43,713 bases of DNA from an uncultured Pelagibacteraceae bacterium. GTDB taxonomy: Bacteria; Pseudomonadota; Alphaproteobacteria; Pelagibacterales; Pelagibacteraceae. Position numbers and translations under genes: made by a program. The stretch covers positions 1 through 43,713 of the forward strand of contig CABYFN010000005.1 in NCBI GenBank assembly GCA_902518235.1, read 5' to 3'. The notes beneath the pieces were generated by a model. It saw only the letters and a list, made by a program, of their open reading frames with translations, was not told the DNA's origin and did no database searches. This document shows, in pieces, positions 33,238-42,711 of the stretch; within the stretch, counting starts at the first letter, position 1; each line of letters begins with the position of its first letter.

Positions 33238-34092
33238 TTAATCTTTTTGTATCAGTTCACTTATAAATAAATCTCCATTACCTTCATCAACAGCTTTTTT
33301 ATAAAAAGATTTTTTTACATCTGCTAATTTTTCTGCATTACCTAAATCTTTCAGCATTTCATGAATATAAGTAAGATCTTTTAAAGTGTTAGAAGTCGAA
33401 AATTTAAATCCAGTATAATCGTCCTTAAGTACATTATCAAAAATTCTATTTAAAGCTGTTGAGTTTCCAGATCCTAATTTTGCAACAGCAAAAAGTTTTT
33501 CTAGATCAATATCTAATTTTTTTGCACTCTTAATGAATTCTATAACATTAGTTGCAGTACCAAGTGACAAGAAATTATTTAGTAACTTTGACTTAGCTCC
33601 CTTACCCACTTCTCCAAAATGAAAATAATCTTTACAAAAAGCTTTTAAATAAACTTCAGATTTTTTAAAATTTTCCTCCGATGCTCCAACAATACCTCCA
33701 CAAACACCTTCTTCTGCTTGTACGGGACCTCCCATTACGGGGCATTCAATGTAGTTAATTTTTTGTTTTGAAAAAATCTGTTCCATCTGAATAGATCCAT
33801 TTTGGTTATGTGTTGTAACATCAATAATTAATGTATTGTCTTTTAGTAAAGTTGAGACTTTTTCAGCAATACTAAGAGCGATTGGAGTATTAGTAACACA
33901 AAGAAATAATGCATCTAAATTTTTTTCACACAATTCATTGTAAGATTTTACCTCAATAGCACCATCGCTTACAATCTTATCTATTGGTGCTCTTTTTTTA
34001 TTTGCAATGACAAATAGGTTATTTCCATTTATTAAAATATTTTTGGCTATCCCATAACCCATATAGCCAACACCAATAAAACCAACATTCAT
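33238..34092 (-). CDS. NAD(P)-dependent oxidoreductase, 3-hydroxyisobutyrate dehydrogenase family
   Basis: MNVGFIGVGYMGYGIAKNIL Rossmann start, ECPVMGGPVQAEEG, GKGAKSKLLNNFL catalytic Lys region. Confidence 0.88.
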   Translation of the reverse strand: MNVGFIGVGYMGYGIAKNILINGNNLFVIANKKRAPIDKIVSDGAIEVKSYNELCEKNLDALFLCVTNTPIALSIAEKVSTLLKDNTLIIDVTTHNQNGSIQMEQIFSKQKINYIECPVMGGPVQAEEGVCGGIVGASEENFKKSEVYLKAFCKDYFHFGEVGKGAKSKLLNNFLSLGTATNVIEFIKSAKKLDIDLEKLFAVAKLGSGNSTALNRIFDNVLKDDYTGFKFSTSNTLKDLTYIHEMLKDLGNAEKLADVKKSFYKKAVDEGNGDLFISELIQKD

Positions 34093-34141
34093 AATTTAAG
34101 TTAATTATAGTATAAGACATAGAGATTAAAAATTAATAATT

Positions 34142-34816
34142 ATGACTAATGATTTTGAAAAACTTGAAAATTTGATAGTGAGCTGCAAAAAATGCCCTAG
34201 GTTGGTGAGTTTTAGAAAAAAAATAGCTAAAGAAAAAAGAAAACAATACATAAATGAAAAATATTGGGGAAAACCAATAACAGGGTTTGGTGACCCAAAA
34301 GCTAGGATTTTATTTGTTGGTTTGGCGCCTGCTGCACACGGGGGAAATAGAACTGGAAGAGTTTTTACAGGAGATAGATCGTCTGATTTTTTATATGAAT
34401 GTCTATACAAGGCAAATTTATCTAACCAACCAAATTCAGACCACAGAAATGATGGACTTAAATTAAAAGATATATTTATTACTACTGCTTTAAAATGTGT
34501 TCCACCTGGAGACAAACCAACAAAAAAAGAGCTAAACACTTGCTTTAAATTTTTTAATAATGAAATTGAATACTTAAAAAATTTAAAGATTGTTGTTGCA
34601 CTTGGGAAAATTGCTTTTGATGCTTGTATAGAATTTTACAAAAAACATTACAAAATTGATTCAAATGTCAAATTTGGGCATAGTAAATTCTTTAAGCTTC
34701 CAAATAATATTTTATTGGTAGGTTCTTATCACCCAAGTCCAAGAAACGTAAATACAGGTAGAATTAATGCAAATAAAATGACTAACTTATTTATTAAAGT
34801 AAAAAAAACTATTTAA
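34142..34816 (+). CDS. Uracil-DNA glycosylase superfamily protein, family 5 (UDGb)-like
   Basis: VSCKKCPRLVSFRKKI, GFGDPKARILFVGLAPAAHGGNRTGRVFTGDRSSDFL, ITTALKCVPPGDKPTKKELNTC, VGSYHPSPRNVNTGR. Confidence 0.85.
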   Translation: MTNDFEKLENLIVSCKKCPRLVSFRKKIAKEKRKQYINEKYWGKPITGFGDPKARILFVGLAPAAHGGNRTGRVFTGDRSSDFLYECLYKANLSNQPNSDHRNDGLKLKDIFITTALKCVPPGDKPTKKELNTCFKFFNNEIEYLKNLKIVVALGKIAFDACIEFYKKHYKIDSNVKFGHSKFFKLPNNILLVGSYHPSPRNVNTGRINANKMTNLFIKVKKTI

Positions 34817-35204
34817 TTAATAGTTCTTTAAGTTTTTCAGGCATTTTGATTGGTTTACCCTCTTTATTGATTGTAGCCAAATGAACATCTGCAGTTAAAA
34901 TTAAATTATCTTTTATAAAAATGTCTTGCTTCATTTTAATTGATACATTCTTTACTTCTACAATTTCAGAAAAAATATCAAGTTTATCTTCTAACCTTGA
35001 AGGTTTTATAAAGTTTAAATTACAAGATTTAACAATTATATATATTCCATAATTTTCTCTCAGTTTAGAATTTGTAAAATTTACAGATGCTATAGCATCA
35101 GTTCTAGCACGCTCTATAAATTTTAGATAATTTGCGTAATAAACTACTCCACCAGCATCTGTATCCTCATAGTATACATTAAAACTTGATTTAAATTTTT
35201 TCAT
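34809..35204 (-). CDS. YbgC/FadM-type acyl-CoA thioesterase (hotdog fold)
   Basis: VYYEDTDAGGVVYYANYLKFIERARTDAI is a classic 4-hydroxybenzoyl-CoA thioesterase/YbgC motif. Confidence 0.88.
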   Translation of the reverse strand: MKKFKSSFNVYYEDTDAGGVVYYANYLKFIERARTDAIASVNFTNSKLRENYGIYIIVKSCNLNFIKPSRLEDKLDIFSEIVEVKNVSIKMKQDIFIKDNLILTADVHLATINKEGKPIKMPEKLKELLIK

Positions 35205-35257
35205 AAAAATAATAATATCAAAGTGAAAATATTTTTTATACTAATGATTAATACAAT

Positions 35258-35395
35258 ATGAAAATTTATATAATTTGGTTAATTGGTGTTATATTATGGA
35301 ATTTCGGATATCCAGAAGCCACTCCAATTCTTGATGTTTTGGCTGCAATAATACTGTCTTTATTAAGTTTTGGTTTAAAAAAGTATCTTAATTAA
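35258..35395 (+). CDS. Small two-TM hypothetical protein, 45 aa (below the supplied ORF cutoff)
   Basis: MKIYIIWLIGVILWNFGYPEATPILDVLAAIILSLLSFGLKKYLN; open from ATG to TAA, ends 4 bp before the convergent DUF3047 gene. Confidence 0.6.
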   Translation: MKIYIIWLIGVILWNFGYPEATPILDVLAAIILSLLSFGLKKYLN

Positions 35396-35399
35396 AATT

Positions 35400-36062
35400 T
35401 TACTCAGAGGAAAAAAAAATATTTTGGTAATAACTAACTGCGGTTAGTTTTGAATTATCGGTATCTGCCATAATTGCAATTCCTGAAAGCTCTTCAACGT
35501 CTAAATCATGAAATTTTTTAAAATCTTCCTTTACATTAGCTTTTACTGTGACCCATTCATTTAAATTTGACTTTGTTGAAGCCAGAACGCTATCGATGGA
35601 TTTCTTTGTATAAGGGCTGGGCCATGTTTCTCCTACATTTGAATTGCTTGAAAAAACATAGTTAATAGCTCTATTTGATAGTGGGGTTGCACCAGTTTTT
35701 TTGATTACAAAAACTCTAGCAGCAAAATCATGTCCTTTTTTTGTATTCTCTTTTATGCCTTTAAGATCTTTTTCAATCTTCCAAGTAATATTTATAAAAG
35801 GGGTTTTGTCTAAATTAATTTTTATTTCTTTGCCTACTCCTGATGCTGCATTTTCTGCTACTGCTTTTAAATAATTTCCTTTCTCATTATTTCCAATAGA
35901 ATACGCTGTTTTTGCATCAGCTCCTCTTACTTTTCTGACATCTAATGAATTTAATTCCTCCTCAGTGAAATTAAAAACCATTAGTTCTTCAGCAGTAACC
36001 GACGTTACAAGTAAAAAATAAATTACTATTATTTTGATAAATTTTTTAACCACGGATCTCAT
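35400..36062 (-). CDS. Secreted DUF3047-like protein
   Basis: N-terminal signal (KKFIKIIVIYFLLVTSVTAEE), ITWKIEKDLKG...DFAARVFVIKKTGATPLSNRAINYVFSSNSNVGETWPSPYT...GIAIMADTDNS. Confidence 0.75.
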   Translation of the reverse strand: MRSVVKKFIKIIVIYFLLVTSVTAEELMVFNFTEEELNSLDVRKVRGADAKTAYSIGNNEKGNYLKAVAENAASGVGKEIKINLDKTPFINITWKIEKDLKGIKENTKKGHDFAARVFVIKKTGATPLSNRAINYVFSSNSNVGETWPSPYTKKSIDSVLASTKSNLNEWVTVKANVKEDFKKFHDLDVEELSGIAIMADTDNSKLTAVSYYQNIFFSSE

Positions 36063-36107
36063 ATAATAAAATATAACAATTTATCAACTATAATTTAAAA
36101 TTTACTT

Positions 36108-37112
36108 CTAAGGTAACAGAACAATTTTTGGTGATGAACAACTTCCATCATGAATTTGTTTGAAGGCTTCTGCACCTTTCTTTAACTCTCTATACTCAAT
36201 CCAGTCTAATTCACCAATTTTCTTATCTGCTAGAATTTTGATGGTGTTTTCAAAGTCTTTATTAGTATAACAATAAGTTCCAATAAAGGTGACTTCTTGT
36301 AAAGTTGCTTTTCTAAAATTGAACTGCCCAGCTGGTTGAGTTAACCCAATATGTATTATGGTACCACCAGGTTTAATAACCGAGATCGATTGTTGTCTTG
36401 AAACTTCTAAGCCTACTGTATCAAATACAATATCAAAACTGTCATTTTGTATTTCTTTGTCTGATGGATGAACAAATTTTCCCTCGAAATATTTTGAACA
36501 TTTTGTTAGTCTCAAATTATTTGGATCAGACATAACAATATCTGTATTTCCTTTAATTTTAGATAATGTTAAAGAGCACAATAATCCAATTGCTCCAGCA
36601 CCTTGAACTAAAGTTCTACATTCAGATAAAGGTTTCGTAAGTGAACTTTCTCCCATTAAGACAGCATGCAAAGCAACTGCTGTTGGTTCTGCTATAGCTG
36701 CTTCATTAAGATTTAGATGATCTGGAACCTCATAAATATTTTGATTAGGTGAAGAGACTAATTCAGCAAATACTCCCTGTCTCTCGTATGGTCTGTTCAT
36801 ACCTAAAAGAACTCTGTGTGGACACAAATGCTCTCTTCCACTTGTGCAATATTCACACTTTCCGCAAGTAATTAATGGATTCAAAACAGCATTTTTTCCC
36901 TGGAATTTACCATTTTGAATTACACCACTCACTTCATGACCAATTATTAGTGGAGCAATTCTTCTCTCATCTTTACCGTGATATGCATGCATATCTGACC
37001 CACATATGCCAGATGCTTGAACCTTTAATATGCTCTCTCCACTTGTCTCAACTGGATCTTTTTCATCTCTATAGATCAGTTCTTCAACGCCTGTGTAAAC
37101 TAATGCCTTCAT
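36108..37112 (-). CDS. Zinc-dependent medium-chain alcohol dehydrogenase
   Basis: GICGSDMHAYHG, IIGHEVSG, structural Zn site CGKCEYCTSGREHLC, GAGAIGLLCSL. Confidence 0.9.
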   Translation of the reverse strand: MKALVYTGVEELIYRDEKDPVETSGESILKVQASGICGSDMHAYHGKDERRIAPLIIGHEVSGVIQNGKFQGKNAVLNPLITCGKCEYCTSGREHLCPHRVLLGMNRPYERQGVFAELVSSPNQNIYEVPDHLNLNEAAIAEPTAVALHAVLMGESSLTKPLSECRTLVQGAGAIGLLCSLTLSKIKGNTDIVMSDPNNLRLTKCSKYFEGKFVHPSDKEIQNDSFDIVFDTVGLEVSRQQSISVIKPGGTIIHIGLTQPAGQFNFRKATLQEVTFIGTYCYTNKDFENTIKILADKKIGELDWIEYRELKKGAEAFKQIHDGSCSSPKIVLLP

Positions 37113-37114
37113 AA

Positions 37115-38566
37115 TTATTTTTCATTTAGAAGATAATATATAAAGAACGAAACGACAAATCCTATAATCCAAGAAAACGACTTTATATCTGAAAAATTAA
37201 TGTTCCAAAGCAACGAGAATGAGAAAATAAAGCCTATAAGAAGTGAATACAACGCTTTATAGTTCCAGCCACTAGCGTACATGTACTCATTTTCCTCTCT
37301 TAAGAAAAATAGATCTTTGTGATTTACCTTCTCTTTTTTCACTAAGTAGTAATCTGCAATTATAATACCAAAGATAGGGCCAAAAAAAGCTGCTAAGCTA
37401 TCAATAATATTTATTATACCTATTTGACTTAAAAAAGAGGGCCACAAACCTCCAGCAATAAAACCAATTAATAAAATTAATAATCCAGAAGTTTTAAGAT
37501 CTAAATTATTAGGAATAAAATTTATTATACTATTTTGTGTAGGCACGTAATTAGAAATTAAATTAGTAGATAGAGATGAGAAAATTATAAAAATTAGAAC
37601 AAAAACAGTCAGGCCAGTGTTGTCTAGTTTTCCAATAATATCCATTGGTTTAGTGAGTATTTGGTCAACAACAATAAGCTTTTGATTTAAAACTACATCA
37701 ACTCCAACAACTATAGTTGTTGCTAAAAAAGAAAACAAAATCATATTTAGAAAAAGATTTAGATTTCCCAATTTTAGATCTTTTTCTGTTTTGACATATC
37801 TAGAAAAATCTCCAAAATTTAATAACACAATGGAGAAGTAGGAGAAGATTGTACCCGTTAAAACTACAAAAGGTAAAATGTTAGATCTTGAAAAAAAATT
37901 TCCGTCTGTTGTATTTGATTTAAGAGACTGAAAAATTTGTGTGTGATTTTCAGAAGTTAAAATTAAAAAAAAAATAAATAAACCTAAATAAACGAAAATG
38001 GCTGAAAACTGTAAAAATCTTTGATTAAACCTTTGTCCATTTGTAAATAAAAAATATTGAATAACAAAAGTTAATATTAATGAAACCCAGTCGATAATAT
38101 TTAACCCTAGAAAAAAAGCTAAAAATACTTGACCATCTAGAATTTGACTATCTAGGTTATAGTAAATAAAAATTCTAATTAGATAAGTAATTGATTTTGA
38201 TATGAAAAATGTTTGGACACCAAACATAAAAACACCAACAACAGATCTTAAAAGACTTAAAAATTTGGCTCCATTTAAGCCCATAGACATTCTAAGCATA
38301 ACCGGAAAAGGTAATCCGTGCTTCTGTGATGGTTTGCCAATCAATGAAATAAAAAAATAAATCAATATAGAGGCGGCTAATGAAGAAGTTAAGACAAGTA
38401 CCGTACTAAGATTATAAATTAAATACAAAGAGGCTATTAACGCAAAACCCGCAATGGTTTGTATACTATTAGCCCAAAAGCAAAATAAATCGATTGATGT
38501 CCATGTTTTATTGCTTGGGTTTACAGTGGCTAATTCAAAATTTTTTAATTCTATATTCTGACTCAC
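37115..38566 (-). CDS. NCS1-family (cytosine/purine/uracil/hydantoin permease-like) transporter
   Basis: NPSNKTWTSIDLFCFWANSIQTIAGFALIASLYLI..., FPVMLRMSMGLNGA, IIADYYLVKKEKV C-terminal motif typical of NCS1. Confidence 0.85.
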   Translation of the reverse strand: MSQNIELKNFELATVNPSNKTWTSIDLFCFWANSIQTIAGFALIASLYLIYNLSTVLVLTSSLAASILIYFFISLIGKPSQKHGLPFPVMLRMSMGLNGAKFLSLLRSVVGVFMFGVQTFFISKSITYLIRIFIYYNLDSQILDGQVFLAFFLGLNIIDWVSLILTFVIQYFLFTNGQRFNQRFLQFSAIFVYLGLFIFFLILTSENHTQIFQSLKSNTTDGNFFSRSNILPFVVLTGTIFSYFSIVLLNFGDFSRYVKTEKDLKLGNLNLFLNMILFSFLATTIVVGVDVVLNQKLIVVDQILTKPMDIIGKLDNTGLTVFVLIFIIFSSLSTNLISNYVPTQNSIINFIPNNLDLKTSGLLILLIGFIAGGLWPSFLSQIGIINIIDSLAAFFGPIFGIIIADYYLVKKEKVNHKDLFFLREENEYMYASGWNYKALYSLLIGFIFSFSLLWNINFSDIKSFSWIIGFVVSFFIYYLLNEK

Positions 38567-38631
38567 TAATGTAACCTTAAACTAAAATTTTTATATGTCT
38601 ATAATTGTGATATCCATAATTTTGTAATTCC

Positions 38632-39525
38632 ATGAATTTTCTAAAAAACAATATTGGCTATGTTTCTATGTTTGTGGCGGTGATAGGCTTTGGGTCGGGT
38701 CCACCATTTGTGAAATTAGCATTACAGGAATTTTATGTGATGGACTTAATGGCGGTACGATTCTCTTTAGCATTTAGTTTGATGTTAATTTTTGCTTTGA
38801 TCATGAGAGCAGATTTAAAAATTAAAAAAATCGGATTTACTCCTTTCTTAATGGGTTTATTAAACCCTTTTCTAGTTACATTAAGCTTTCATATTGGTCT
38901 TCTGCTAACTTCACCGGTAAATGGAGTTGCTTTAATTAGCACTTTGCCAATATGGCAACCATTTGTTGCAAGACTTTTTTTAAAAGAAAAAATTGAAATA
39001 AAAGTAATTATTGGAGCCTTTATAACAATTATTGGAACTTTAATTTTACTTACAAGTCAAACAAAGTCAGGACAAGGAAATTATATTGGTGATTTAATAA
39101 TTTTTTTAGGAATGATTTGTGTTTCTGTAAACGAAGTTTTGGGAAGAAGATTTATGCAAACTAAAGTTGATCAATTGGGGGTTAACACTTATCAATATTT
39201 TATTGGTGCTATACTTTCTTTATTAGTTCTTTTTATAATTTGGCCAAATTCAAGTTTTGAATATCAAAATTATCTAAATTTTTCACCTCCAGTTTTAGCA
39301 GCTATAACTTTATCTTGTATAACATTTGGAGCATATTTATTTTATAATTTTGCTCTTAGAAGAGTTCCAGTGGGTAGAATTAGTTTGATGTATCCATTAA
39401 CAGGTCCTATTGGCGCTACAATGTCTTGGTTAATAATCGACTCTCCGATTTCAACAAAGGTTTTTATATCCCTAGCAATAATTTTAATTGGAACTATTAT
39501 ACCTCAAATAAATAAGCCTAGCTAA
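38632..39525 (+). CDS. EamA/DMT-family transporter
   Basis: Ten-TM-like hydrophobic duplicated architecture; ALISTLPIWQPFVARLFLKEKIEIKVIIGAFITIIGTLILL, YNFALRRVPVGRISLMYPLTGPIGA. Confidence 0.88.
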   Translation: MNFLKNNIGYVSMFVAVIGFGSGPPFVKLALQEFYVMDLMAVRFSLAFSLMLIFALIMRADLKIKKIGFTPFLMGLLNPFLVTLSFHIGLLLTSPVNGVALISTLPIWQPFVARLFLKEKIEIKVIIGAFITIIGTLILLTSQTKSGQGNYIGDLIIFLGMICVSVNEVLGRRFMQTKVDQLGVNTYQYFIGAILSLLVLFIIWPNSSFEYQNYLNFSPPVLAAITLSCITFGAYLFYNFALRRVPVGRISLMYPLTGPIGATMSWLIIDSPISTKVFISLAIILIGTIIPQINKPS

Positions 39526-40862
39526 GGTGATGGGTACATTACCCCAGGCAACCATAATGCTATTTTTGGAAATATTATAATTAATACTAAACCAATTACT
39601 TGGATAACCATGAATTGCATCATGCCAAGATAAATATCTTTTAAATCCCACTCTGGAACTACACCTTTTAAGAAATAAGCAGATAATGCGACAGGAGGTG
39701 AGAGCCAGGCGGTTTGGAGATTAACGGCCACTAATATTGCAAACCATGTAAGATTAAATCCTAACTCTATTACTAAAGGTAATACAATTGGCAATACTAT
39801 TAAAACTATTGGTACCCACTCTAAAGGCCATCCTAATAAAAAAATAGCAGCCATTATAATTGCTAATATTACATATCTATTTACCTCTAAATTTAAAAGG
39901 AAATCAGTTAACAGAGATGGAGTTCCTAATTTTGAGAATACTGCTCCAAAAAAGTTCGATGCAGCAACTAAAAACATTATTAAAGCTGTGATCTCTAAAG
40001 TTTTTAAAAGAGCATCTTTCAAACCTGGCAGAGTTAATTTTTTATATGCTAGTGCAAGTAAGATGGCACCAAACGCTCCCATACCAGCTCCTTCGGTTGG
40101 AGTAGCAAGACCAAATAGAATACTCCCTAGTGCAAAAAAAACTAAACCTGCAGGGGGAATTAATCCCATAATAAATTCATACCAAACCTTAGCCATATTA
40201 GTTGGTTGTTCGTTTGCTGGTAAAACAGGTCCAAGTTTTGGATTAAGATAACATCTTAATGTTGTATAAGCAGCATATAAGCATGCTAATAGAATTCCTG
40301 GCATTATAGCAGCAGCAAATAAATCTGTAACAGGAATTTCTAAAACAGGTCCCATTACAACTAACATAATACTTGGAGGAATTAAAATTCCAAGAGTTCC
40401 ACCAGCACAGATTAAACCAGCAGATAGCCTAGTATCATAACCAGTTCTAATCATAGTTTTACCTGCCATAATCCCTAAGATTGTAACTGATGCACCAACA
40501 ATTCCAGTTGCAGCTGCAAAAATTGTTGAGACAAACATTACTGCATAAAACAAAGCTCCTCTTGTCTTAGAAAGCATTAATTGAACTGCATTAAACAATC
40601 TTTCCATTAGACCTGCTTGTTCCATTAAAATTCCCATAAAAATAAAGAGTGGCACGGCGGCGAGTGTGTTCTCCGTCATAATCATATTGAACTGAAGGGT
40701 CATTAAGTAAAATACTAATTTTCCAAAACCCCAATATCCAAAAACAAGGCCTAAAAATATTAAAGTAAATGAAATTGGAAACCCAACGAAGATTGCAAAT
40801 AGCATGCAACCAATCATTATTGCTCCTATAATTTCTGGACTAAAGAAATCCATTATGGCCAT
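39522..40862 (-). CDS. dctM: TRAP transporter large permease (DctM/FcbT3-like)
   Basis: AAVPLFIFMGILMEQAGLMERLFNAVQLML, GILIPPSIMLVVMGP, FATPTEGAGMGAFGAILLA-type motif. Confidence 0.93.
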   Translation of the reverse strand: MAIMDFFSPEIIGAIMIGCMLFAIFVGFPISFTLIFLGLVFGYWGFGKLVFYLMTLQFNMIMTENTLAAVPLFIFMGILMEQAGLMERLFNAVQLMLSKTRGALFYAVMFVSTIFAAATGIVGASVTILGIMAGKTMIRTGYDTRLSAGLICAGGTLGILIPPSIMLVVMGPVLEIPVTDLFAAAIMPGILLACLYAAYTTLRCYLNPKLGPVLPANEQPTNMAKVWYEFIMGLIPPAGLVFFALGSILFGLATPTEGAGMGAFGAILLALAYKKLTLPGLKDALLKTLEITALIMFLVAASNFFGAVFSKLGTPSLLTDFLLNLEVNRYVILAIIMAAIFLLGWPLEWVPIVLIVLPIVLPLVIELGFNLTWFAILVAVNLQTAWLSPPVALSAYFLKGVVPEWDLKDIYLGMMQFMVIQVIGLVLIIIFPKIALWLPGVMYPSP

Positions 40863-41509
40863 CTACCCTTAACAAAAGCATAATAAGTTTTTAAAATTTC
40901 GGATACACCTTGTACTAAAAGTAAAAATGCGCCAATTGGCATACAACTTTTTAAAGGCCACATAATTGGCATCCATGTTGTATCCATTGCTCTTTGAATT
41001 CTTACTTTGCCACCTAAACATTCTTCTAAATTGGATCTTCCACAAATTGAGGTATAAGCATAATCAAAACTTACAAAGAAAAATACGAGAAACCCTGGTA
41101 TAAAAAATATTAAATATAAAAATAAATCTACTCTTGCCTGATTTTTTACTGACCAATTTCGATAAAGGAAATCAGCTCTAATATGAATTCCTTTTGATAA
41201 TGTATATGCAGCTCCAAGCATAAATAAAGCACCTGCCAACATTCTACTTATGTCGAATGACCATAGAGTTGGTCTATTAAAAAAATGCCTTCCAATTACC
41301 TCATGGATCATTGCATAAATCAGAAAAATAGTTAACCAGGCAAATATCTTGCCTGTAATCAGCATTTTTGAGTCTATAAATTCTATTGTTTTTGCCATCC
41401 AAGGAGTCATATCCTCTGGCATTTTTAAACTTGTTCTTCTTTCGGCTATAAGCTCATCTGTGATATCTAGATTTTCTTTAACCTTTGGTTCTGAGTCTTT
41501 ATCAACCAT
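40853..41509 (-). CDS. dctQ: TRAP transporter small permease (DctQ/FcbT2-like, extended)
   Basis: Four-TM DctQ pattern ...GAAYTLSKGIHIRADFLYRNWSVKNQARVDLFLYLIFFIPGFLVFF; 4-nt-scale coupling to dctM. Confidence 0.88.
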   Translation of the reverse strand: MVDKDSEPKVKENLDITDELIAERRTSLKMPEDMTPWMAKTIEFIDSKMLITGKIFAWLTIFLIYAMIHEVIGRHFFNRPTLWSFDISRMLAGALFMLGAAYTLSKGIHIRADFLYRNWSVKNQARVDLFLYLIFFIPGFLVFFFVSFDYAYTSICGRSNLEECLGGKVRIQRAMDTTWMPIMWPLKSCMPIGAFLLLVQGVSEILKTYYAFVKGRWP

Positions 41510-41544
41510 TTAACAAGTATATTTATTTAAATTAAATTTGTAAA

Positions 41545-41576
41545 AAAAACGGGGATTTTTAACAATCCCCGTTTTT
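41545..41576 (-). terminator. Intrinsic terminator-like hairpin between dctP and dctQ
   Basis: Minus strand AAAAACGGGGATT-GTTAAA-AATCCCCGTTTTT followed by further U (A-tract 41542-41549 on plus strand); perfect 13-bp stem. Confidence 0.85.
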
Positions 41577-41584
41577 ATATTTAC

Positions 41585-42673
41585 TTACTGTTGTGATGCG
41601 AATGCAGTTCCAATTGATGCATCAGATGTTTCCATTTGTGCAATAAAAGGTACTACAATTTTAGCATGTGCAGTCATGTGCTCATAAACTTCTTTAAAGA
41701 AAGCATTTGATGCAGCATTCTTTTTAAGAGTTGCTTGAGCAGCGTTCATGTACTCTGTGAAATAATCAGCTGGTGTATCCCAAAGTTTTACACCGTGATT
41801 TTCAGTAAGGTCAATTAACGCTTTCCCATTTTCTACAGCTCTATTAGTGATGTTTCTTGTGATCATCGCTTCAGATGCAACTTCCATTGCATATTTTTGA
41901 TGGTCAGTTAAAGAATTGTAAACATCTCCATTAATATAGATATCACCATTAACTACGTTTTGGTGTAATCCTTGTAGATAGTAGTTTTTAAGAACTTTTT
42001 GAAAACCAAAAACTGAGTCTGGTTTTGGACAACACCATTCAGCAGCATCAATAGTTCCTTTTTCAAGTGCTGGTAATATATCACCACCTGATAAAGATAC
42101 TGATGCAATACCGATATCTTTGTATGTTTGTCCTGGAATTCCTGGAGGAGTTCTGAATCTGTATTTTCTGAAATCATCCATGTTTTTAATTGGCTCTTTG
42201 AACCAACCTAATGCTTCAGGTCCTGATGATGCCATCACGAAACCTTTAACATTCATTCCCATTTCGCTCCATAATTGGTCGTATAATTCTTTACCACCAT
42301 TATCGAAATACCATGCTAACCAAGATTTAGTACTTAAACCAATTCCTCCACCTGCAACTGGCGATCCAAATAGCATCGCTGCTGGGTGATAGTTTGACCA
42401 GTAGTGAGTCCACGCTGCACCACCATCTACTAGACCTTTGTCAACGGCTTCTAGTGTTTCTTTCATACCAACAACTTCACCTTTAGAAAGAAGTTCAAAT
42501 TTTAACTCTCCACGAGTTAATTTTGTTACTCTGTCAGTCCACATTTTTACGATTTGTCCATCGTATGATGTTTTAGGAAAAGTAAGTTGGATTTTTAATG
42601 TTTTAGCAGAAGCAGATCCAATTACTGAAACTGCAAATACTAAAGCTAAAATCATTGAAGTGATTTTTTTCAT
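41585..42673 (-). CDS. dctP: TRAP transporter periplasmic substrate-binding protein (DctP; TakP/FcbT1-like)
   Basis: Signal peptide MKKITSMILALVFAVSVIGSASA; RYRFRTPPGIPGQTYKDIGIASVSLSGGDILPALEKGTIDAAEW. Confidence 0.92.
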   Translation of the reverse strand: MKKITSMILALVFAVSVIGSASAKTLKIQLTFPKTSYDGQIVKMWTDRVTKLTRGELKFELLSKGEVVGMKETLEAVDKGLVDGGAAWTHYWSNYHPAAMLFGSPVAGGGIGLSTKSWLAWYFDNGGKELYDQLWSEMGMNVKGFVMASSGPEALGWFKEPIKNMDDFRKYRFRTPPGIPGQTYKDIGIASVSLSGGDILPALEKGTIDAAEWCCPKPDSVFGFQKVLKNYYLQGLHQNVVNGDIYINGDVYNSLTDHQKYAMEVASEAMITRNITNRAVENGKALIDLTENHGVKLWDTPADYFTEYMNAAQATLKKNAASNAFFKEVYEHMTAHAKIVVPFIAQMETSDASIGTAFASQQ

Positions 42674-42694
42674 TATTTATCCCTCTCTTTATTG

Positions 42695-42711
42695 TTATTA
42701 AGTCTTAATAA
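42695..42711. promoter_or_regulatory. Perfect 8-1-8 palindrome upstream of dctP (candidate operator)
   Basis: TTATTAAG-T-CTTAATAA, 22 nt upstream of the dctP ATG. Confidence 0.4.

Noticed and set aside
34126-34539. 137-aa minus-strand ORF in the supplied track
   Set aside because: Fully antisense to the well-supported UDG gene with no recognisable domain; shadow ORF.
40591-40809. 72-aa minus-strand ORF inside dctM, and 41953..42177 inside dctP
   Set aside because: Alternate-frame ORFs within conserved TRAP genes; no domain signal.
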